NCBI GenBank assembly: GCA_002393095.1
Contig: DGII01000053.1
Span: 1-18,563, forward strand
Direction of reading: 5' to 3'
From: Lachnospiraceae bacterium UBA3826
Lineage (GTDB): Bacteria; Bacillota; Clostridia; Lachnospirales; Lachnospiraceae
DNA: 18,563 bases
The stretch's first letter is position 1. The number at the start of each line of letters is the position of its first letter. The translations under genes were made by a program, and so were the position numbers. This document shows, in pieces, positions 7,214 to 13,958 of the stretch. Under the pieces are notes generated by a model. That model was not told the origin of the DNA. It did not search any database and saw only the letters and a list, made by a program, of their open reading frames with translations.

Positions 7214-8248
7214 ATGAACAATAATGTAGCTTTATTCACATATTATAAAAAGAAATTTCTCTGTCTGTATCTTAAGGCGGGAGTACCGACACAGCTACAG
7301 TTATATGATACGGAAGAGAATAATATACGCAATGTATACATAGGCAAGGTTAAGAATATCGTTAAGAATATCGGGGCTGCTTTTGTGGAGGTCGCACCCG
7401 GTCAGAACTGCTTCTTAAAGCTTGAAGAGCTTGATAAGCTTACCGTACTTAACAGGAAGCGCACGGAAGCTGATATTAGACAGGGTGATGAGATACTTGT
7501 ACAGATCGTTAAGGGGGCTGTAAAGGATAAGGCTCCGGTGTGCACGGGACGCATTAAGCTTCCGAAGGATGAACTTTCAAGAGTCATGCAGACAGCACCC
7601 ACCAGAACGGTACACAGCGTACTCTACAGCAGTGCGCCTAAGTATCTGGAATTTATCAAAAGGATCGACTTAAGCACAATTGACAGGATAGTCTGTGTGG
7701 ATGAATCGGTATATCAGGATGTGGATTCATATATAGCCGGACTTGCGGACGGGAATAATAAGGATAAGGCGTGCGGACTAAACGAAGAGGAAGCGAAGGA
7801 TATCCGCAGGAGGATAAGCATATATAAGGATGCGGAATATCCCGTTAATAAGCTTTATAAGACGGACAGCATCATAGCCGAGCTTACATGTCATAAGCTG
7901 TGGCTTAAAAGCGGAGCCAATATTGTGATAGACTATACCGAAGCCATGACTGTCATAGATGTCAATTCTGCCAAGTCGGTTGCGGATAAGCATCCCGACC
8001 ATATAAGCAGGATCAATATGGAAGCGTCCGATGAGATATTCAGGCAGATCAGGCTTCGCAATCTGTCAGGGATGATCCTTATAGACTTTATCAATGATGA
8101 CCCGAAGGGTAATAAGGAACTTACAGAGCACATAGAGAAGCTGTGTGCTGCGGACAACGATTCATGCCGGTACATAGATACCACCGGTCTTGGTATAGTG
8201 GAGCTTACGCGCAAGAAGACCGGAAGACCTATATATGAGCTGTTGTAG
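7214..8248 (+). CDS. rng: ribonuclease G/E family protein, short form
   Basis: This is a metal-dependent endoribonuclease of the RNase E/G family, acting in rRNA maturation and mRNA decay. An S1-like RNA-binding domain lies near residues 34-80 (NVYIGKVKNIVKNIGAAFVE). The catalytic core holds LKSGANIVIDYTEAMTVIDV and GMILIDFIND, giving D249 and D291 as the equivalents of E. coli RNase E D303 and D346. The protein is 344 residues and stops shortly after IVELTRKKTGRP, so it lacks the CPxC zinc-link and the small dimerisation domain of E. coli RNase G (489 residues). ATG 7214 has GGAGGA five bases upstream, better than the in-frame TTG at 7202. The 3' end overlaps the convergent receiver gene by 20 bases. 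Confidence 0.9.
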   Translation: MNNNVALFTYYKKKFLCLYLKAGVPTQLQLYDTEENNIRNVYIGKVKNIVKNIGAAFVEVAPGQNCFLKLEELDKLTVLNRKRTEADIRQGDEILVQIVKGAVKDKAPVCTGRIKLPKDELSRVMQTAPTRTVHSVLYSSAPKYLEFIKRIDLSTIDRIVCVDESVYQDVDSYIAGLADGNNKDKACGLNEEEAKDIRRRISIYKDAEYPVNKLYKTDSIIAELTCHKLWLKSGANIVIDYTEAMTVIDVNSAKSVADKHPDHISRINMEASDEIFRQIRLRNLSGMILIDFINDDPKGNKELTEHIEKLCAADNDSCRYIDTTGLGIVELTRKKTGRPIYELL

Positions 8249-9023
8249 ACTTCTGTATAAGAATATTCTGTGAGAAGAAGCGATCCAGGGCATCAAGCAG
8301 ATCCTGCTTATTGGAAGACTTAAGCAGATATCCGTCAGGCTTATGCGAAAGTATCTTCATGACGCTGTTCCTGTCATTATGACCCGTTAAGAATATAACG
8401 GGAATCTTGTATGTATGCGGATTCTTGCGTATCTGTTCCATCAGCTCGTCGCCATTGAATATCGGCATCTCATAATCCATAAGAATAAGATCGGGTCTGT
8501 TATTGGTGAGATAGAATAAAGCTTCGGCACTTGACCTTACGGCGTCCGCCGAGTACTTAAGCGAGAGCCAGCCCTTGATGATGTTGAGAAAATCACTGTC
8601 ATCATCAATTATAAGTATATTCTTGGTACGTTTATATTCATCGTGAGCCTGTGAGAGAATGAGCATATCCTGAATAAACTTATCTATATCCACCGGGCGC
8701 ACATAGGACGACGTTACTCTTGAGGCTTCCTCGCTTCTTAATGCATCATCGATATAATTATAATCACCGAAAAGGCACAGACTCTTATGATTCTCACGAC
8801 TGAGCTCGCCCAGATATCGCATGACCATCTCGATATGCGAAGCCGGCCCGCTTGGGTTGTATATGATCATCTCTCCATCAAAGCGCTTATCTTCAATATC
8901 CTCGATATCATCCTTGACATTTACCACGCGAAAACCGGCCGTCTCCAACTTGCTCTTAACGGCTTTATTGACGAAAGTCTCCTTATTCTCGATAAAAAGT
9001 ATGCCTTTATAATAATATGCCAT
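8229..9023 (-). CDS. tandem receiver protein: pseudo-REC plus REC, no output domain
   Basis: This is a 264-residue cytoplasmic two-component protein. The C-terminal receiver (about 134-250) is canonical: ILIIDDD acidic pocket (D140-D142), phospho-acceptor D183 in LILMDYEMP, T213 in FLTGHN and K235 in YLLKSS. The N-terminal half (about 5-120) has receiver-like length and pattern but reads LFIENKE where the acidic pair should be, IIYNPSG where the phospho-Asp should be, and VRPVD without the Lys, so it is a degenerate pseudo-receiver by my reading. No DNA-binding or enzymatic output follows. I chose ATG 9023 because AGAGGAAG lies six bases upstream; an in-frame ATG at 9044 overlaps the upstream gene's TAA by one base and is the alternative. 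It is co-transcribed with the REC-HPt gene. Confidence 0.85.
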   Translation of the reverse strand: MAYYYKGILFIENKETFVNKAVKSKLETAGFRVVNVKDDIEDIEDKRFDGEMIIYNPSGPASHIEMVMRYLGELSRENHKSLCLFGDYNYIDDALRSEEASRVTSSYVRPVDIDKFIQDMLILSQAHDEYKRTKNILIIDDDSDFLNIIKGWLSLKYSADAVRSSAEALFYLTNNRPDLILMDYEMPIFNGDELMEQIRKNPHTYKIPVIFLTGHNDRNSVMKILSHKPDGYLLKSSNKQDLLDALDRFFSQNILIQKSTTAHI

Positions 9024-9043
9024 AAAATCTTCCTCTATTATCA

Positions 9044-10090
9044 TTATATGCCCATGATATCCCTAAGCTCTGCCCAGTCAAGCTTGCGTAGCGAATCCTG
9101 AATGGAGGATATCTTCACAAGAGCATCCTCAGGCAGAGAATAATCACAAAGAGAATCAAGCGTCATAAGTATACTGTCTTCATCATAACACTTAATGAAA
9201 TCCGATATTGCCATATATGCATCCTTAAGCTCATCCTCAGGGATAGGAGGCAGTTTTTCGCCGGAATAAGTATCCTTGGCTTTGTCTTCAAGCGGTGCGA
9301 GATGCTCTTTAAGCGAACGGTATCCCTTAAGCAAGAGAGGAGAGCTGGCTTTTATCAATGAAAGATCACGCTCCTTGCCGGCCTGTTCAAGATCAGATGC
9401 CATCATCGAGAGAGAGTCTGCACCTATAAGTCTTGCCATACTCTTAAGAGAATGTACCCTCAGAACATAATCGTCTATATTGTCTTCTTCAATAAATCGC
9501 TCAATCTCTGCGGCCTTCTCGTCAATGGATGAGTTAAAGACCATAAGCGCTTTCATATAGTCATCCGCAGTTTCGCAGCGAGTCAGTCCGGCAGATATAT
9601 CAAGCTCGTTATTGCTCTTAAGCCATGCCGGAAGTTTGGCAAGCTCGGTTGATATCGGGCTGTTCGAATCAATAAGAAGATCGGCAGAGGAGAGATTATC
9701 TTCAGGAAGGTAACGGAGTATGACACGAAGCATCTCTTTAGGCTCTATTGGCTTAAAGATTACATCCTTAAAACCGGCAGCCTTATATAGATTAAGGTTA
9801 TTCCTGGCATCCGAGCCGGTATGACATATGACCGGAATATCTCTCCCGCGACCCTTGAATATCTTCTTAAGCTGTATCAATGTATCCACACCGTCTATAT
9901 CCGGCATTCGATGATCCAAAAGGATAAGATCATAGTCGTATTTAAGGACTGCCTTGATACATTCCGTACCGCTTTCGACAGAGTCGGAACCGATGCCATA
10001 GGATGAGAGCATTGATGACAATATCATCCTGTTGACCTTCATATCATCCACGATAAGAACCTTAATAGCACAATTATCCGTACCTGACAT
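9044..10090 (-). CDS. receiver-HPt phosphorelay protein
   Basis: This 348-residue protein resembles the C-terminal part of a hybrid histidine kinase without its kinase core. The N-terminal receiver (about 8-128) is complete: VLIVDD (D15, D16), phospho-acceptor D59 in LILLDHRMP, T91 in CHTGSD, K113 in IFKPIEP. The HPt domain (about 165-265) has RVHSLKSMARLIGADSL with phospho-acceptor H213. A helical tail (about 286-346, ending KLDWAELRDIM) resembles the extension found after HPt in many Lachnospiraceae hybrid kinases. It can in principle pass phosphate between its Asp and His and on to a separate receiver, such as the downstream tandem-receiver protein. Start ATG 10090 has AGGAGA about five bases upstream. 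No cognate kinase lies in the window. Confidence 0.9.
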   Translation of the reverse strand: MSGTDNCAIKVLIVDDMKVNRMILSSMLSSYGIGSDSVESGTECIKAVLKYDYDLILLDHRMPDIDGVDTLIQLKKIFKGRGRDIPVICHTGSDARNNLNLYKAAGFKDVIFKPIEPKEMLRVILRYLPEDNLSSADLLIDSNSPISTELAKLPAWLKSNNELDISAGLTRCETADDYMKALMVFNSSIDEKAAEIERFIEEDNIDDYVLRVHSLKSMARLIGADSLSMMASDLEQAGKERDLSLIKASSPLLLKGYRSLKEHLAPLEDKAKDTYSGEKLPPIPEDELKDAYMAISDFIKCYDEDSILMTLDSLCDYSLPEDALVKISSIQDSLRKLDWAELRDIMGI

Positions 10091-10120
10091 AACAATTCTC
10101 CTAATATAATCCGGAACCCA

Positions 10121-10145
10121 TGATCGGAGCCTGAGCTTACGATCA
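10121..10145. promoter_or_regulatory. 25-bp near-perfect palindrome in the divergent promoter region
   Basis: Arms TGATCG (10121-10126) and CGATCA (10140-10145) are perfect. Continuing inward, AGCCT (10128-10132) mirrors AGGCT around G10133 on the opposite strand. Eleven of twelve symmetric pairs match; only 10127/10139 fail. It overlaps the predicted transcription start of the minus-strand phosphorelay operon and lies about 80 bases upstream of pepP. No T tract follows on either strand, so it is not a terminator. It could be an operator for a dimeric regulator or a leader hairpin. Confidence 0.55.
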
Positions 10146-10150
10146 ATAAT

Positions 10151-10179
10151 ATGATACTATAAAACTATGTTTTTTAGAA
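10151..10179 (-). promoter_or_regulatory. possible promoter of the REC-HPt operon
   Basis: On the minus strand, TTCTAA (10174-10179) and TATCAT (10151-10156) are separated by 17 bases. The -10 matches consensus at five of six positions, but the -35 at only three. The predicted start near 10144 would give a leader of about 54 nt beginning at the palindrome at 10121-10145. Confidence 0.35.
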
Positions 10180-10187
10180 GAATTTAA

Positions 10188-10216
10188 TTAACAGTATTGG
10201 CAGAATATGTGATAAT
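10188..10216 (+). promoter_or_regulatory. promoter of pepP, extended -10 type
   Basis: TTAACA (10188-10193) is followed after 17 bases by GATAAT (10211-10216), preceded by TGT (10208-10210) as an extended -10. Transcription would begin near 10223, about three bases before the pepP ATG at 10226. An overlapping TATAAT at 10216-10221 is even closer to the ATG. Either way little or no 5' leader remains. Confidence 0.5.
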
Positions 10217-10225
10217 ATAATCCGT

Positions 10226-12169
10226 ATGAAAAAAGAGATAGAATCACTTAAGGATCGCATGAGCGACAATAATATAGATCTGTACATGATCACCACAACG
10301 GATGCTCATAACAGTGAATATGTAAGTGACCATGATAAGGTGCTTGAATATATGACAGGCTTTACCGGAAGTAACGGTACTCTGCTTGTTACCACCAAAG
10401 AGGCTCTGCTATGGACAGACGGAAGATATTATATCCAGTGTGAAAAGGAGCTTGAGGGATCGGGGATCAAGATGATGCGTCAGGGTGACGACAGAGATCC
10501 TTCTGTAGAGGATTATATCGGGTCGCACCTGCAACCGGGGCAGTGCATCGGATATGACGGGCGCTGCATTACTAAGTATATGGCGGATAAGTATGTGTCG
10601 GTATGTGTCCGTAACGGATGTACCTGCGTGCCGGCAGGGACCGAGCATCATAATAATAGCACCGGTGATAAGTATATATATGTGAATGCAGGGCACGATC
10701 TCGCGGGAGAGATATGGGATGCATCATCCGTGCGCCCTAAGGCAGTATGCGGCAGTATAAGAGAGCATGAGCTTAAGTATGCGGGAGAAGATCGCATATC
10801 CAAGCTGTCCCGTGTGGCTGACAGGCTGCGGGCTGACGGATGCAAGCACCTGTTCATAAGTAAGCCCGATGATATTATGTGGCTTTTTAATATAAGGGGT
10901 CGGGACATCACTTATAATCCCGTAGCATTAAGCTATGCATTCATATCCTTAAGTGATAACGAAGCCCCTTTGGAAAAAGACAGCCCCAAAAACTGTCCGG
11001 ATACGGAGGCATATCTGTTCATACATGCGGATAAAATGGATGATAAGCTTAAGGATAAGCTTATATCATCCGGTATCATTATTAAGGACTATGATGAAGT
11101 CTACCGTTTCCTTAAGGAATATGACTATAAAGGCAATATACTGGCAGACATACGTGAGATATCCACTCTGACATATGAGCTTATGGATGAGGCTTCGGAC
11201 TCGTATTCTGTAGTCAACCATATTAATCCCACCACAGAGCTTAAAGCGGTTAAGAATGAGACAGAGATTGGCTGCATGAAGGAATACTTTAAGGCAGATT
11301 CAAAAGCCATGACGGGCTATCTGTATGCGGTAAAGAGGATCATGGGATGTTCGGATGCCGATAAGTGGAGAGGCTACATTGATGCCGCATATGCTGATGG
11401 GATTGATGAACTGATAGCCCGAAAGGGATATAATGCGGATGATTTCGATGAATTAAAGGCGGGCAGGCTGTGTGATGAATTAAGGTTATCCGTATCTGAC
11501 TGCTTCGATTTGTCTTTTACCACAATAGCAGCATATGGAGCCAATGCGGCGATGATGCACTATGAAGCGACGGATGAGTCATATTCGGGCTGTAAGAAGA
11601 AGGGAATGCTGCTTACGGATTGCGGAGGACAGTATCCCGGAGCTACAACCGATGTTACACGGACAATAGCCTTAGGTCCGGTGACGGATGAAGAGAAGAG
11701 ATGCTTTACTCTTGTGCTTAAGGGCTGGCTTGCACTTATGCATGCTGTATGGATAGAGGGCTGTACGGGACGTAATCTGGATATCCTTGCAAGAGGATAC
11801 CTGTGGAATGAGGGCATTGATTATAAGTGCGGTACGGGTCATGGAGTCGGCTGCTGCCTAAGTGTTCATGAAGGACCGCAGAATATCAGATGGAGATATA
11901 TCCCCGGCTCTGCAGAAGCCGTACTTAAGCCGGGTATGACTGTTACGGATGAACCGGGTGTGTATAAGGAAGGCAGGTTCGGCATCAGGACCGAGAATAC
12001 GCTCCTTGTTGTCAGGAGATTTGAATCTGAGGGTGATACATATCTCGGCTTTGAGAACCTGACATATGTTCCGATAGATGAGGAGCTTATTGATATGTCA
12101 TTGCTTGATGATAAGGAGAGGGCATGGCTTGAGGAATATCAGAGCAAGACGTTACAATATATCGGATAG
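10226..12169 (+). CDS. pepP: Xaa-Pro aminopeptidase, M24B family (long form)
   Basis: This cytoplasmic metallopeptidase removes an N-terminal residue preceding proline. The 647 residues contain an N-terminal creatinase-like domain (SEYVSDHDKVLEYMTGFTGS, LLWTDGRYYIQ), a second such domain, the pita-bread M24 catalytic domain (about 340-600) and a C-terminal tail (FENLTYVPIDEELID). All five metal ligands are visible: D465 (LLTDCGGQY), D476 (TTDVTRT), H539 (GTGHGVG), E576 (TDEPGVY) and E590 (IRTENT). It is somewhat longer than the usual near-600-residue long form and has a Cys-rich catalytic part. The start at 10226 fits the family N-terminus but has no Shine-Dalgarno site; an internal ATG at 10259 has AAGGA but would cut the first helix. 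The two ABC genes follow after 33 bases, probably in one operon. Confidence 0.93.
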   Translation: MKKEIESLKDRMSDNNIDLYMITTTDAHNSEYVSDHDKVLEYMTGFTGSNGTLLVTTKEALLWTDGRYYIQCEKELEGSGIKMMRQGDDRDPSVEDYIGSHLQPGQCIGYDGRCITKYMADKYVSVCVRNGCTCVPAGTEHHNNSTGDKYIYVNAGHDLAGEIWDASSVRPKAVCGSIREHELKYAGEDRISKLSRVADRLRADGCKHLFISKPDDIMWLFNIRGRDITYNPVALSYAFISLSDNEAPLEKDSPKNCPDTEAYLFIHADKMDDKLKDKLISSGIIIKDYDEVYRFLKEYDYKGNILADIREISTLTYELMDEASDSYSVVNHINPTTELKAVKNETEIGCMKEYFKADSKAMTGYLYAVKRIMGCSDADKWRGYIDAAYADGIDELIARKGYNADDFDELKAGRLCDELRLSVSDCFDLSFTTIAAYGANAAMMHYEATDESYSGCKKKGMLLTDCGGQYPGATTDVTRTIALGPVTDEEKRCFTLVLKGWLALMHAVWIEGCTGRNLDILARGYLWNEGIDYKCGTGHGVGCCLSVHEGPQNIRWRYIPGSAEAVLKPGMTVTDEPGVYKEGRFGIRTENTLLVVRRFESEGDTYLGFENLTYVPIDEELIDMSLLDDKERAWLEEYQSKTLQYIG

Positions 12170-12202
12170 TAGCCGTAGTGTAATAGATCAGAGGATATAG
12201 AA

Positions 12203-13957
12203 GTGTTAAAGAGGATATTACAGGAAGTTAAAGAGTATAAGGCAGTCTCTGTTGCGACTCCGTTGTGCATGATAATAGAGGTCATAGCAGAGATGCTTAT
12301 TCCCTATCTGATGTCATCCATAATCGATAAGGGTGTTAATGCAGGCGATATGGGACATATACTTAAGGTCGGCGGTATGATGATAGTCATAGCCGCAATA
12401 GGGCTTATAGGAGGCTTGCTTGGCGGTGTATTCGGAGCCAAGGCATCCACGGGCTTTGCCAAGAACTTAAGGAAGGCGATGTTTGACCGGATTCAGGAGT
12501 ATTCCTTTGCCAATATAGACAAGTTCTCAACAGCCGGTCTTGTGACGAGACTTACAACGGATGTAAGTACTCTTCAGATGGGCTATCAGATGTGCCTACG
12601 CATGATGATGAGAGCTCCGGCATCGCTTATAGTCGCTCTTATTATGTCCTTTGTAATAAGCCCTAGGATTGCTATGATCTATCTTGTTGCGGTTTTGATG
12701 CTGTCCGTAGCGCTTTTTTTCATCTTAAGAAGGGCTACGAGGTATTTCAGGCAGGCATTCCCCAAGTATGACGACCTCAATGAGTCGGTGCAGGAGAATG
12801 TAACCGCTATAAGAGTAGTCAAGGCGTATGTAAGAGAGGAAGAGGAGGTAAGTAAGTTCAAAAAGGCTTCGCAGGCTATATACGATATATTCAGCAAGGC
12901 AGAGGGAGCGACCGTATATCAGGCTCCCGCCATGATGCTTACGGTATATAGCTGTATACTTCTCATAAGCTGGACGGGTGCTAAGATGATAGTGGCTGAT
13001 ACGCTTACCACGGGGCAGCTCATGAGTCTGCTTGCTTACTGTATGAACATTCTTATGAGTCTTATGATAGTATCCATGATCTTTGTCATGTTCTCCATGG
13101 GCTCGGCTGCCATACAGCGTATATATGATGTGCTTGCGGAAGAAAGCTCTCTTAAGAATCCCGATAATCCGGTATATGATGTGAAGGACGGCACGATCGA
13201 TTTTAAGAACGTATCCTTTGCATATAACAGTGAAGCCAAGGAGCCGGTACTTAAGAATATCAATCTGCATATAGATGCCGGAGAGACCATAGGTATAATC
13301 GGTTCTACGGGAAGTGCCAAGACCTCCCTTATCAACCTTATAAGCAGACTCTATGACGTAACTGACGGAAGTGTCAGTGTGGGAGGAGTCGATGTAAGAG
13401 ACTACGATATGCAGACTCTTCGTAATAAGGTGTCGGTAGTGCTGCAATCCAATACACTGTTCTCCGGCAGTATATACGATAATCTAAGGTGGGGTGACGA
13501 GAATGCCACGGATGAGGAATGCAGACACGCATGCAAGCTTGCGTGTGCGGATGAATTCATAGAGAAATTCCCGGACGGATACAATACCCATATTGAACAG
13601 GGAGGAAGTAATGTATCGGGAGGACAGAAGCAGAGACTCTGTATAGCGAGAGCCCTGCTTAAAAAGCCCAAGATACTGATACTTGATGACAGTACATCTG
13701 CCGTGGATACCGCGACGGATTCAAGGATAAGGAAGGCGTTCAGAGAGGAGATACCCGGTACCACCAAGCTTATAATCGCTCAGAGAATAAGCTCCGTTAT
13801 GGATGCGGATCGAATCATCGTCATGGAAAACGGTGAGATAGACGGCTTTGACACACATGAGAATCTGCTTAAGAATAACGTAATCTATAAAGAGGTATAT
13901 GATTCTCAGATGCAGGGCGGAGGAGACTTCGATGAGGCCGGAAAGGAGGGCGCGTGA
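12203..13957 (+). CDS. ABC exporter half-transporter, subunit with degenerate ATPase site
   Basis: This 584-residue protein has an N-terminal six-helix exporter domain (about 1-310) and a C-terminal nucleotide-binding domain. Walker A is GSTGSAKT (367-374), with Ala in place of the last Gly of GxxGxGK. The signature VSGGQ (471-475) is intact. Walker B is ILILDDSTSAVD, with D496 where the catalytic Glu should be. This marks it as the non-catalytic-site member of a heterodimeric multidrug-type exporter such as BmrCD or LmrCD. The start is GTG 12203, with GAGGA seven bases upstream. It overlaps nothing; the partner begins two bases after the stop, with its ribosome site AAAGGAGG inside this gene's end. 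The transported substrate cannot be read from sequence. Confidence 0.93.
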   Translation: MLKRILQEVKEYKAVSVATPLCMIIEVIAEMLIPYLMSSIIDKGVNAGDMGHILKVGGMMIVIAAIGLIGGLLGGVFGAKASTGFAKNLRKAMFDRIQEYSFANIDKFSTAGLVTRLTTDVSTLQMGYQMCLRMMMRAPASLIVALIMSFVISPRIAMIYLVAVLMLSVALFFILRRATRYFRQAFPKYDDLNESVQENVTAIRVVKAYVREEEEVSKFKKASQAIYDIFSKAEGATVYQAPAMMLTVYSCILLISWTGAKMIVADTLTTGQLMSLLAYCMNILMSLMIVSMIFVMFSMGSAAIQRIYDVLAEESSLKNPDNPVYDVKDGTIDFKNVSFAYNSEAKEPVLKNINLHIDAGETIGIIGSTGSAKTSLINLISRLYDVTDGSVSVGGVDVRDYDMQTLRNKVSVVLQSNTLFSGSIYDNLRWGDENATDEECRHACKLACADEFIEKFPDGYNTHIEQGGSNVSGGQKQRLCIARALLKKPKILILDDSTSAVDTATDSRIRKAFREEIPGTTKLIIAQRISSVMDADRIIVMENGEIDGFDTHENLLKNNVIYKEVYDSQMQGGGDFDEAGKEGA

Positions 13958-13958
13958 T

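Noticed and set aside
8250..8277. CTTCT/AGAAG inverted repeat near the convergent gene ends as a bidirectional terminator
   Set aside because: No T tract on either side and weak pairing inside coding sequence.
12725..13447. 240-codon open frame on the minus strand within the first ABC subunit gene
   Set aside because: It is antisense to a well-conserved ABC protein, has no family resemblance, and its composition (many Tyr, His, Ile, Arg) is what antisense of this codon use gives. The same holds for the other minus-strand frames over plus-strand genes (such as 978-1511, 13869-14375 and 16359-16808).
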